Assembly (NCBI RefSeq): GCF_032854445.1
Contig: NC_088307.1
Span: 9,314,017 to 9,378,016, forward strand
From: Liolophura sinensis
Taxonomy: Eukaryota > Mollusca > Polyplacophora > Chitonida > Chitonidae
Reading direction: 5' to 3'
DNA: 64,000 bases
Under the pieces are notes generated by a model. The model was not told the origin of the DNA, did no database searches, and saw nothing but the letters and a program-made list of their open reading frames with translations. This document shows, piece after piece, positions 44,813-55,029 of the stretch. The first letter of the stretch is position 1. Each line of letters starts with the position of its first letter. Position numbers and translations under genes: made by a program.

Positions 44813-46318
44813 GCAAAATATATATACACACGGTTGTCAAAAAAAAAACCGACGCGAAGTTGCCTAATGGTGTAGTGTTAATGGCGTTCATAAACTTTAT
44901 TAGCATTAAACTAAGTATGTTGGCAGAACGGGGGCAAAATAACCGTCCAAAGGACGTTCCAAGTTTTTTATTCATAGTTGTTCTCTGACATAGGCCATTG
45001 CTAGTAACTAATAAACAAAGAAATATGGTTGCAAATGGTGTAAAACATAAATCCGTATCAGCCTCTGTGTCAAGAGTTCACGAAGTCTTGTTGACAGTAC
45101 ATAGTCGTGGATCCATAAACCATTGACAGATAACTTTATCTCATTATTTCATACATGTGTAGGCTACCGTATTCCTCACAAGCGACAAAGTTCTTCAGTT
45201 ACTTGACAAAGGATGGTGGTTTTATACACACCATATACTCCTTTACCCTTTCAAACATAAATATAGCAGTATCGTAGTCGTACTGGTGAAATATTCTTGA
45301 GTACGGCGTTAAACCTCAGTGAAAAAATCCTCAAATGCAATCCATCTGTTTCACTGTTGTCTTACGCCCTTACCAAGAAATTTTGTCGCTTATACATCGG
45401 TGGTTATTTTTCTTTTCTGGGTGGAGGGAACCGGAGCGCCCAGGTTGAACCACCGCTCTATGTCAGCTACATGATCAACTAAATGTGAACCAGTGAAATG
45501 AATAGACACCAATCAACGCCTACGTTTGCCAGGGGGCCATTGAGGGCGGCAAGAACAACTGAGCAATTAGCGCCCGTTCTCCACGCCCACACAGACCAAC
45601 CACCGTATACAGTAACAACCACTCAACGTGCAGAAGTCTCCAAAGCCATCTGATATATAACTCACTTGTATACGAGTTAACTGTTACCGTATTTTTTAAA
45701 TGCCGTTATTTTGTAATGAGGACTTGTGAGTTTAGTAGTTATGACAAACGCCATCATTTTCAGAAAAGAAGACAAACCCGATACAAAAATAAATTTAAAA
45801 GAATGCTATATATCATGCAAGGCGTCGTGACAGACATTCGTGTAACAATTGTCAATCATAACGGATCAATTAAGGATCAATAATCCTTAATCAATAATCA
45901 AGTCAAATGTCGAAAACAACGTTCAACACAAACCGCCACAGAAAAAAGAAGGTTTACAAGCACACAAACGCCCAATGTATCCTATAAAAACACGTCATGT
46001 GAGGTTCTTGGAATGGTATTGGAAACTAGATCCGCTCAAGGAGGAATTGAAACTACTACAGACTGGCGTCTGGAAAAAGAGGGAATATAGCTGTGGGTAC
46101 CAGAAACACCGAGGACAGACACGCATTCATGTATGGCACTCGCAGATCTTTGAGAAACTCTCTTGGCAAAGCAGGTTTGTCTGACAGCTTTTACACATAT
46201 CTCATAAGTGTAGTACAAATCACTTGAGGGTAACATGACTGGGTATGTTCCTGTCCACAACCCAGCCTACCTTTCCTACCTGACATTTTCTTAATCACCA
46301 GTCCTTAACCAACTGGAG

Positions 46319-46807
46319 CGCACTTTTGATGGACTTTTATCGGCTCCTGTTACGCTCACATCGGCCAGTTCTAGTCCACCACCCAGGAAAAACTTCAAAG
46401 TTAAGGGTAGTAAATATATTCACACCAAATGTCACTCAAACAGACGTGTAAAATCAGGCAATCAGTTTGGACTTGCACAAAGTTAAAACGTTACCAGTAG
46501 TGAGTCCCCTGTGCAGAGTTGAAACCTGAATGCAGTTTGCAAAATGAAATCCGACTGTCAGAAAATGGCATACCCTAATTCTTCAAAGCTTTCAACCACC
46601 TCTGCGAACACTGTTTTCTAAGAGAAATTCTAAGAGAACTAATGGGGTGTAGAGCAGTAATTTGTACGCTTTGATGAAGCCAGCAATTTTCGTGACACCA
46701 ACAAACCATCAGTTTTAGGTATAATTTCAAGCATAAATTCCACTGATAAAGTACTTTAGTGGTTGAAAAGGTTGAAGATTGTAAACATCAGAATTTGCCT
46801 GCTGTTG
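46319..46807. other. 489-bp segment present only in unit 3, downstream of lectin copy 3
   Basis: In units 1 and 2 the sequence AACTGGAG joins directly to TTCCAACATAACAG; in unit 3 these are separated by 489 bp. I see no terminal repeats, tail or target-site duplication, so it could be ancestral sequence lost once before units 1 and 2 separated rather than an insertion. No ORF. Confidence 0.8.
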
Positions 46808-46855
46808 TTCCAACATAACAGATAATGGGTCGATGAAATGATTGATGTCTTTGAC

Positions 46856-47560
46856 TTAATATTCACATAAAAAGTAATGCTTAACCGAAGAGATTTGGTC
46901 GAATATGCCATCACTGGGATCGATATCCAAAACCATTCCATCGTAATTCACGTTCTTTATCGGTCTTCCAGAGTGCCACAAATCCGAACCGGGAAGAAGT
47001 TCGGCGCCGTTTATCCACATGTAGTTAGTACCGTTGTAGGTGGCGCCAATCCAGTAAAAGATATCACCAAGGTTAAACCACCTCCGGTTACGACGCGGGG
47101 CTGACTGTAACAGGAAGTTCAACTTTTCCAGAGTGTCGAGAACCAGCAGACGAGACCTGCCGTTGTCTTGACACCATGCGGAAGCGTCAGACCACCTCAT
47201 GCGAGTGCTGACTTCCAGTGAGAAGCACAGATCTAGAGCTCGGCTGTAGTGATGATTGGGTTTTCGTGGACATCTCGTTCTCAACTCAAATTCCCCGCCT
47301 GTGTCCTCATTCCAGTTGTCAAACAGCTGGGCTTCCCGTCTCTCGTAGCTGTAAGAGACGGACAGACATTTCAGATCTTTGAGACAGTGGGTCAGGGATG
47401 TTACAAAGCTGGGTGTGTCTGGGACAGTCCTGTACGGGCTGGCAGAAACATCATTACCAGGTCTCCGGATAAAGCTGTTACACATTTCCGTCCGCAATAC
47501 AGGGAACAGAGCTGTAAACATTAGAAACAAGAATGCTAAAGACAAGCTCATGGTGTCCAT
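46856..47560 (-). CDS. Secreted C-type lectin-like protein, copy 3 (diverged)
   Basis: 234 residues, same architecture as copies 1 and 2 with one extra residue. Differences cluster in the C-terminal half of the lectin domain: S-A-P-R-R-N-R-R-W-F instead of S-A-P-G-D-R-R-W-F, D-I-F-Y-W-I-G, N-G-A-E-L-L, G-R-P-I-K-N, D-P-S-D-G and I-S-S-V-K-H-Y. All cysteines of copies 1 and 2 are kept, and several sequons are lost (N183-G-A, D-P-S). The N-terminal 150 residues differ by one (E to K at 61). This contrast suggests either relaxed or diversifying change at the ligand face, or conversion of the 5' half between copies. Confidence 0.85.
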   Translation of the reverse strand: MDTMSLSLAFLFLMFTALFPVLRTEMCNSFIRRPGNDVSASPYRTVPDTPSFVTSLTHCLKDLKCLSVSYSYERREAQLFDNWNEDTGGEFELRTRCPRKPNHHYSRALDLCFSLEVSTRMRWSDASAWCQDNGRSRLLVLDTLEKLNFLLQSAPRRNRRWFNLGDIFYWIGATYNGTNYMWINGAELLPGSDLWHSGRPIKNVNYDGMVLDIDPSDGIFDQISSVKHYFLCEY

Positions 47561-47667
47561 AGATCTCCGAGAATGCTCCTGTCCAATCTACTGATTCTGA
47601 AGTATAATTTCATAGCTTTTAAAAATATGAAAGGAAGGCAAGGAAAATGGTTAGCTATGAGGTGACA

Positions 47668-47859
47668 TTATTTATTAATGAAGCTATGAGGAAAGAAAAG
47701 ATCAGCGCATCCATTGATGTTCCCGTTAGAGTGCAGGGTGAGGACAAAGCACGCGAACGTGACCAAAACCATCATTAGCTCAGTTATGCTAGACTGGCGT
47801 TTATGCATGTATGACACCTTCATGAGATGGAACAAATGAGAGAGGCTCGCCAACATCAA
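47668..47859 (-). CDS. Short membrane-segment ORF upstream of lectin copy 3, uncertain gene
   Basis: 63 codons about 108 bp upstream of the lectin ATG on the same strand. It has a hydrophobic stretch (L-M-M-V-L-V-T-F-A-C-F-V-L-T-L). Units 1 and 2 have the same region with a 39-bp deletion, a multiple of three. Diverged relative of the 85-codon ORFs beside the lectin fragments. It could be an upstream exon or a leader-type ORF; no splice evidence decides. Confidence 0.25.
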   Translation of the reverse strand: MMLASLSHLFHLMKVSYMHKRQSSITELMMVLVTFACFVLTLHSNGNINGCADLFFPHSFINK

Positions 47860-48168
47860 ACAGTCAACAAAGCTGGATTCATTCAGGCCATTTATTCAAG
47901 TAGATTGTTAGGTTTTTGTGACATACCGTAAAGTGAAATTAACAAATGCATATTTTGATTGAAAATGCCATTCAACTAACCACTGAGGCCCCATTCCTCA
48001 CCGACCTGCTTTTAACCAAAGACCTCTGGACGGACACAGTTCACCTGTAATACGGACCATATAATCACTATTTAATTTCGATTTCTACGCTCTTTGTTGA
48101 CGCTCCTTTTTTCGCTTAGAGGAGGGGAATACTCCATTGGAATTCACATTGTACTCCTCCTTACACGT

Positions 48169-48438
48169 TTATTTATTTATTTATTTGATTGGTGTTTTAC
48201 GCCTGACCCGAGAATATTTCACTTATACGACGGCGGCCGGCATTATGGTGGGTGGAAACCGGACAGAGCCCGGGGGAACCCACGACCATCCACAGGTTGC
48301 TCACAGACCTTCCCACGAACGGGCCGAAGAAGAAGCCAGCGTGAGCTAGATTTGAACTCACAGCGACCGCATTGGTGAGGTGCTCCTGGGTCTTTACGCT
48401 GCGCTAGCGCGCTAACCAACTGAGCCACGGAGGCCCCG
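48169..48438 (-). mobile_element. Full-length SINE, unit 3 copy
   Basis: Orthologous to the copies in units 1 and 2; duplication TCCTTACACGT at 48158-48168 and 48439-48449. Head CTAACCAACTGAGCCACGG is intact and close to a functional tRNA A-box (TGGCTCAGTTGG on the minus strand). Confidence 0.95.
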
Positions 48439-49141
48439 TCCTTACACGTCTGTCTATCTCTCAATCGCCAATATAGCAGGAGGGATTCTTTCACTATTAT
48501 GTCAATTTTCTACTTATAATAAAGTCACAGGCCCGCGCGTTCCATTTATTGGTATGAATATTGGACTCACATATGATGTCGCCAGCGGCAGGCATATTAA
48601 GCTAAAATATGACGTAGCAGCGTGTGTTGTGTAGGTATTAGTCCAATTTAAGACAGTAAAAATTTAGTAACGAAGCAGCAGCTTGGCTTAGTTTTGCTAC
48701 TAGGAAAACCACAACAAGGTTGGTTTGTTGGAAAAGGCCTTTTCACTGAAATGACGGTTTATTTGCTCGCACACCAATCTCCGTGCGATCACCTCGGGCT
48801 TTACTTAAGTATCAAAGGTGAAGTGAACGAAATCAACCCTACACAAATATGGAATTTCAATGCACAGTGCGTATCGCTTTTAAGGTGGTCAACTAGGGGA
48901 GGAAAAGGTAAATTAAATATTCATCGAGAACTCATTACCTCTCCCAGTCGTCGTCTTTTGTCGAAATGAACGCATGTAATAAATACACTGGTGACGTATA
49001 AGGCTCACATATGTATGACGTCACACATATACCACCCACAAGAGTCAGAAGAAAGACGAGCAGACTGCACATTGTATATAATACATATACGTACATATAC
49101 AGACATTAAGATGAGAGAAATGTACCACTTTTAATATACAC

Positions 49142-50369
49142 TATTTTCAAAATTTTTCTATATCATTTTCAACGCTTACCTATGCGTGACACCGTTATGA
49201 TCGATTGCCGAAATAACTAGCGGCAGCCATGTTGAGTTCACATGTGACGTAACTAGTCACAGACATTTTGAGAATAAATTTATCCGACTTTTAGTGTGCT
49301 ACAAATCTGGCTCGCGACGAAGTTCTCTGCCGTTTTAGTATCGTTATACTAGTATCGTTAGACTAGCTTTAATCCACCTCCGAGTGAACGGAGCTGACTC
49401 GAAAAGAATGTTAAGCTACTCGTGAGAGAAGCAACAGACGTGACCTACTGTTGTCTTGACACGTGGAAGCGTCAGGCCAGCACATGAAAGTGCTTCACAC
49501 CCATGTGACGTAACCAGCGACTATTTTCAAAATTTTTTCTATATCATTTTCAACGCTTACCTATGCGTGACACCATTATGATCGATTGCCGAAATAACTA
49601 GCGGCAGCCATGTTGAGTTCACATGTGACGTAACTAGTCACAGAAATCTTGAGAATAAATTTATCCGACTTCTAGTGTGCTACAAATCTGGATCGCGACG
49701 AAGTTCTCTGCCGTTTTAGTATCGTTATACTAGTACCGTTACACTAGCTTTAATCCACCTCCGAGTGAACGGAGCTGACTCGAAAAGAATGTTAAGCCAC
49801 TCGTGAGAGAAGCAACAGACGAGACCTACTGTTGTCTTAACACGTGGAAGCGTCAGACCAGCACATGAAAGTGCTTCACATCCATGTGACGTAACCAACG
49901 ACTATTTTCAAAATTTTTTCTATATCCTTTTCAACGCTTACCTATGCGTGACACCGTTATGATCGATTGCCGAAATAACTAGCGGCAGCCATGTTGAGTT
50001 CACATGTGATGTAACTAGTCACAGAAATCTTGAGAATAAATTTATCCGACTTTTAGTGTGCTACAAATCTGGATCGCGACGAAGTTCTCTGCCGTTTTAG
50101 TATCGTTATACTAGTATCGTTACACTAGCTTTAAACCACCTCCGAGTGAACGGAGCTGACTCGAAAAGAATGTTAAGCCACTCGTGAGAGAAGCAACAGG
50201 CGAGACCTACTGTTGTCTTAACACGTGGAAGCGTCAGGCCAGCACATGAAAGTGCTCCGGTCCATATGACGTAACCAGCGACAGCCATTTCTAGCACCAA
50301 CGTGACGTAATTTACCAGCGGCAGCCATGCTACATACATTTCAAATGAGACATAACCATTAACAGCCAC
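49142..50369 (-). pseudogene. 381-bp array of lectin fragments, three copies (unit 3)
   Basis: Units start TATTTTCAAA at 49142, 49522 and 49903. The last lacks the W-I-G-A-T-Y extension found in units 1 and 2 and instead carries the TACTAGTATCGTTACACTAG interruption seen in the internal units. Confidence 0.85.
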
Positions 50370-50701
50370 ACTAAGCTTAAATGTGATTTACCCGATTGTG
50401 TGAAAGATAATTTATTGCCGACTTTTTTTTGTCCTGTTATCACAGCATTCTTAGGTAGTGAGGGTTATATACAAGGTTAAACGCCATCGCTTTTATCTGA
50501 CTATAATATAGGCTCCACTCAAGCAATCAAAGCAGCAGATATTTGGTGTTCAAACATTCTGTGTCCTTCATCACGTCAACCGCACAGCCACCTGTTAGTT
50601 TCTTCACCATCGTGAATACAGTACGCATTACATACTGTTATTTAAGGAAGAGTCAATGAAACCAGCCTACGGTTTCCTTACTCCTCATCATTATGTACCA
50701 A

Positions 50702-50924
50702 CACTCTTAACAAAAAGGGTTCAAAAGGGGTTCTTTGCCACTCCCGTGGGTTCTGTATTGAACACTGTTCATATCCAGCATACATTGTCAAGAACCATAT
50801 CTAAAGGGTTCTATATTGAACTTTTTCAAAAGGGTTCGTTGCAGCATTAAATAGGGTTCTGCAGGCGAAATAAGCCAAAGAACCCTTTTTTGAGTTCCAT
50901 ATAGAACCCCTTTTCTTATGAGTG
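50702..50924. mobile_element. MITE-like element (unit 3), internally deleted
   Basis: Same terminal inverted repeats, with about 30 bp missing in the middle relative to units 1 and 2. Confidence 0.75.
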
Positions 50925-51180
50925 AAGGACAGTGTCGTGGTATGGAAGCCGGATAAGACCTTCCCGTCTTCCATTCTGTGATGTGGTGCAAGGCTAAGCT
51001 GCCTGCCAGCCTTGAGACAAACGCATGGTGCCTAAAGCCTTCTGAGAACACCTCTGTCAAAACAACTTGTTTTTTTTTTAATATATCTCGGTAATGAAAT
51101 ACATATGACTAAGAGTTATTTATGTTATTTATTTACCTAACGACGAGACCTCAGCGTGATACGACACCGACAACATTTTT

Positions 51181-51459
51181 TTACCTATTAAAATTCAAGG
51201 TGATGGAGCAAAATGAAGCTAACAAATAAAAATAGCCGAACATACCCACACAGATGACAGAAGCAATCGCGAGCGTGAACAAAACCATCATTAGCGTCGT
51301 TATGCATCGCTGGAGTTCATACATATTTGATCCCAGGTACAATGCATAAGAAAGGCCATCCCATGCTTCTCTACAGCGAAATTCCCTCATGCAAAGGCCA
51401 TCCCATGCTTCTCCGCAGCGAAATTTTCTCATGCAAACGTTCAACGAAGGCGGATTCAT
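51181..51459 (-). CDS. Short membrane-segment ORF (unit 3), uncertain gene
   Basis: 92 codons. Contains an in-frame internal duplication of the N-terminal motif (C-M-R-K-F-R-C-G-E-A-W-D-G-L then C-M-R-E-F-R-C-R-E-A-W-D-G-L) relative to units 1 and 2, and a different C-terminus after the hydrophobic segment. Function unknown. Confidence 0.3.
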   Translation of the reverse strand: MNPPSLNVCMRKFRCGEAWDGLCMREFRCREAWDGLSYALYLGSNMYELQRCITTLMMVLFTLAIASVICVGMFGYFYLLASFCSITLNFNR

Positions 51460-51494
51460 TCAAGCGATCCTCAGTTTGTCATGTTTTGTGATAT

Positions 51495-52260
51495 CGTTTA
51501 TGAATTGCTTCCGACGAGTCTGATCCATCAATTACTGACGAACTTTTCTATATCTGTGACGTAGACATGAACATCGTGTTTTGACAGAAGACAAGTGGTG
51601 GACAAGAGCATTGCGCAAACTGCCATGCGATCGAGCGACGACGACCACTTTAGTGTCACCCTAGGCCCAACTAACCAAGAAAGAGTTAATCATCGTTAAC
51701 CCCAAAAATTGGATTAATCATGAAGACTGTCGAATTAAGTTTGTATATGTGACGGTACTTTGTAAGCCTCGTACACTCAAATCATTAGTATGTTAAATTT
51801 AATTGAAAGTTTGCTGTCTGTGTGATGATATATAATTAATTCCACTATTGCAAAAGATTATTCTGTTAGATATAGCTGAGATATTCTGTCAGTTCAACAC
51901 AGAGATTCTATTAGACTAATAGGATGTTATGGTAACTGTGACACAGTACTATATTATAATAACAGAATACATTCTATCAACGAACAGACTTTCTGTTCGT
52001 TGTAACAGATTAATTTTTTGAGTGTAGTTAACACACGCCCACTTGTGTTGAATTTTGTAATAACATCAGCTTAATTCTCTCATGTATACACATTTTTCAA
52101 TATTCAATCAGTATGCTGAGTGAGAGAGTGAGTGCTTAAAGTTTCATGTCGTACTTAATTTTTCAATCATATGACGACGAAGGAATCAACCACTCGTTGC
52201 ACTATCCCCCTCATGCTGAACGCCAAGCGAGGAAATTACAACTTCCTCTTTTAAGGTCTT
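51495..52260. other. Unique DNA right of the triplication, no gene recognised
   Basis: AT-rich, with no similarity to the preceding units and no supported exon. Confidence 0.5.
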
Positions 52261-52610
52261 AGGTGTGACTCGACCCGGGAACGACTTCGTACTGCATTTG
52301 AGATTGCAAAATTTCTAAAAGCAAACAGACAAGCTAAGAACTTGAAACAACTATTAACAAAGGCCAAATTCAGTTCAAACACTACGGAGAGTTTTTTGCT
52401 GTCAGCAAATGCCATGATAAACGATGTAAATATTGTAATCATGTAATAATTGAGTCCAAATTTCAGTTCAGAAATGCTGACAAGCCCTTTGTCATAAATG
52501 CAGGTATGAACTGTAACTCCAGGAAGTTGATTTACGTCTTAGTCTGTAACAGATGTCAAAAATATTACAGCGCAGAAACTAGAGATACTCTGCTACCCTT
52601 TTTAAAATTA
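52261..52610 (+). pseudogene. Remnant of a Penelope-type/GIY-YIG retroelement C-terminus
   Basis: One frame around 52276-52380 reads R-Q-A-K-N-L-K-Q-L-L-T-K-A-K-F, the typical linker after a reverse transcriptase (R-x-x-N-L-K-x-L-L-V-x-A-K). Another frame from 52410 reads C-H-D-K-R-C-K-Y-C then F-V-I-N-A-G-M-N-C-N-S-R-K, followed by L-I-Y-V-L-V-C-N-R-C-Q-K-Y-Y-S-A-E-T. This is the cysteine cluster and GIY-YIG core of Penelope-like elements, with the Y-I-G-E-T motif decayed to Y-S-A-E-T. The frameshift between the two parts and the short length mark it as dead. Confidence 0.7.
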
Positions 52611-53454
52611 TTTTCGGAGAATAATATGAAATGTGTTCATAACGAACAGCACTTTGTTCGGAAATTCAAATACGAACTGAACAGCTTATTTTGTTGCTTA
52701 TTTTGTTTAATTAAGCTCTATTTGTATACAGGCCTAACTCCCTGTAAGCTTATTTCTGTGTCTGCATATATTTTCTTTGTGATAATTTACCGTGCCATTT
52801 TGAAAAGTCTTAAAAGAGGCGAAACGCGTCAATGGTTTAAATACAAGTATGATGTTATATCAGTCACCAGAGTTTTCGTTCATCGTACGCTTCACTAGCA
52901 CAAGTCATCCTCCTGGATATACCTGGATAAGAGACTTCATTTCTTTTCTGTTTATATGTGTTGACTGACTGAATAAGTACATAAATAATGATCTGTGTAT
53001 AGATAAAAGCATGTTTACGACAAACAAAACGAAATGCTTTCTCATACTGTACTTTAATGGTTATACAAGGACTCTGTACATGGCGGATATGACATTACGC
53101 ATAACTGAAACAATGTATGAAGCGTACACATTCGTTAAATAATAAAAAAAAACAGCCCACGACTAATAACAGATGATACCTCTTCTCACAATGCAACAAA
53201 AAAAAAGATGCCTTTCTTTAAAACAGATTTATTATATCCTGCTTGAGTTAGTTTGCGACGAATCGTATCTAAAAAAACTCTCCTTATACAAACCTTTTAT
53301 GCACCCATTGGCTGAAGCGGTTTCCATTTGCACAAAAAGACGTATTTTCATTGGCCATATTTGACGTACGTTTTAAGGAGGTTTGTTACATTATTAATAA
53401 ACTGTTATAAGGGATTGTAAATTTCCAACCTATCCTAATTCCCCAAGCTTTTCG
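52611..53454. other. No gene recognised
   Basis: The open frame continuing to 52898 has no recognisable domain beyond the retroelement remnant and is probably chance. The rest is AT-rich unique DNA. Confidence 0.45.
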
Positions 53455-53660
53455 AATATAAAGAGCAACTGTCACTGCAATTCATGCATATTTTTAATTT
53501 GATTTTGGAGACAAAACAACATAGGTTGAATATTCCAGTTTCACCGCTTCACCAAAAGTATAATTTTATCAATCAACGCAGAATAATGCCTTCAGAATAT
53601 GCTTGAATAAACACCTTACAAACATTTCAAGGAATTGAACAACTGCAATAACTGTCAATG
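53455..53660. repeat. Unclassified interspersed repeat, copy 2
   Basis: Second copy of the element at 19876-20060, same orientation. Both contain ATAATGCCTTCAGAATATGC and the preceding GAGACAAAAC segment. Confidence 0.7.
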
Positions 53661-54239
53661 TTCAAAGCTCGACATTAGAAATGTGTGTGTATTAGAGGTT
53701 GATAGTTGTACTGAACAAAATATGGTTAGGTGCAAAGGGTGCACAGGGTGAAAACATAATACCGGTACTTATATTTTCTTCGAAATTCTTTCTCCAGTAT
53801 AACAATGAAGGATGTATAATATAGATAGACCCAAGAATAATACAAATCGATATTTACTATATTCCAACAACAGTTGATATGATTTCACCTTGCATATATT
53901 TGCTGTGTCATAAAATAGAAATGGAGTAATGTATTACAATTTGTACAAATATTTAATAGGCTTATGCTGTATAGACTTATATGACTGCACACGTGCGTGT
54001 ACTTATAAACATGAGCTTATGCGCTATAAACAAATAAGAAAATATTTCCAGGACATATTATAGTTTCAATTTCAATAGACAATACAGTTTCGGCTGTAGT
54101 ATCGGTATAGTAAAAACTGCGTGCATATGCTACTGCTTTTGTTTCATTAAAAAGTTTTAATTTTGTTTCATTTTTCCAAAGTTTCATTTTGGATTCTATT
54201 TCATTAATTCTGTTTGAGTCAATTGTCTTAAATCCAATG
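53661..54239. other. No gene recognised
   Basis: AT-rich unique sequence without supported features. Confidence 0.45.
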
Positions 54240-54293
54240 AAAACAATCTAGTAAAATGACAATAAGAATGTCGTCATCGTCTTCGACATCACC

Positions 54294-54318
54294 ATCGTCG
54301 TCGTCGTCGTCGTCGTCC
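54294..54318. repeat. (CGT)n microsatellite
   Basis: Run of about eight TCG triplets. Confidence 0.8.
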
Positions 54319-54360
54319 ATTGGTGAATACTCGGAATAACTGTACGTACTGTATCCGTCA

Positions 54361-54543
54361 ACATACATCCTGTCGTTCGAATTCTTCCCTTATGTACGGC
54401 GATATAAAGAAAACGTAGGGAGTTGCGCAAGTGTTGTAGGTAGTCTGGCCTCTCCACTTATCACCGCCAGAGGGATATTCATCTCCATTTCCGGTTTGAT
54501 ATTTCCATACACAAATACGCGCTGATTTATTCGTCTGAAGCCT
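54361..54543 (-). CDS. Possible terminal exon on the minus strand, low confidence
   Basis: A strong acceptor (poly-T then CAG) ends at about 54544 on the minus strand. Two frames stay open after it: one for about 49 residues ending ...S-L-Y-R-R-T-stop, the other for about 60 residues ending ...F-E-R-Q-D-V-C-stop, with several Tyr in acidic or Pro context. It lies downstream, on the same strand, of the 30-residue-repeat exon at 57094-58978 and could be a 3' exon of that gene if the repeat exon is spliced before its stop, but nothing decides the frame. Confidence 0.2.
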
Positions 54544-55029
54544 GAAAAAAAAATTAAACGATATTCTGATCTAATATAACTTCTGAAAAGAGCCCTCGCA
54601 GAGCACACAGCTACCAATGCCAAGGGCACTGCCATTAGACCTCAAAATTGAATTTTAATTGCATTTAAACATGGAGGTATCATTCAAATTAATCAATGAA
54701 TTAAAAAGGTCAACACCACTCAAGGATACTGTTCATTCTAGAAGGAGTCTTGGTTAACGAGTAATTCAGAGGTGTCAAACTGTTGATATTTACCTCATCG
54801 CAAAGGATTAACTGTGAGTGGGGCAGAGGGAAAGGAAAGCCCTAAATGACCTCAAATTTCATCAACAAAAGTACATTTTTAGAAGGCAAAATAGCATTTT
54901 TGTTGATGAAACTTATAATTTTCCAATAGAATATCATCCGATGTTCTAAGCAAACAGCAAAACACATTTTCTGAAATCATCAGAACTGTCAGAATCAGGA
55001 AATATGGATCAAGTTAGTCATGGACGAAA

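Larger units (their letters stand above)
44347..51494. repeat. Segmental tandem duplication, unit 3 (about 7.15 kb, truncated at right)
   Basis: Left junction identical to that of unit 2 (SINE-head scrap then satellite at 44369). More diverged from units 1 and 2 than they are from each other, with a 489-bp extra segment (46319-46807). Homology stops at about 51494, so the 87-bp minisatellite is missing here. Confidence 0.95.
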
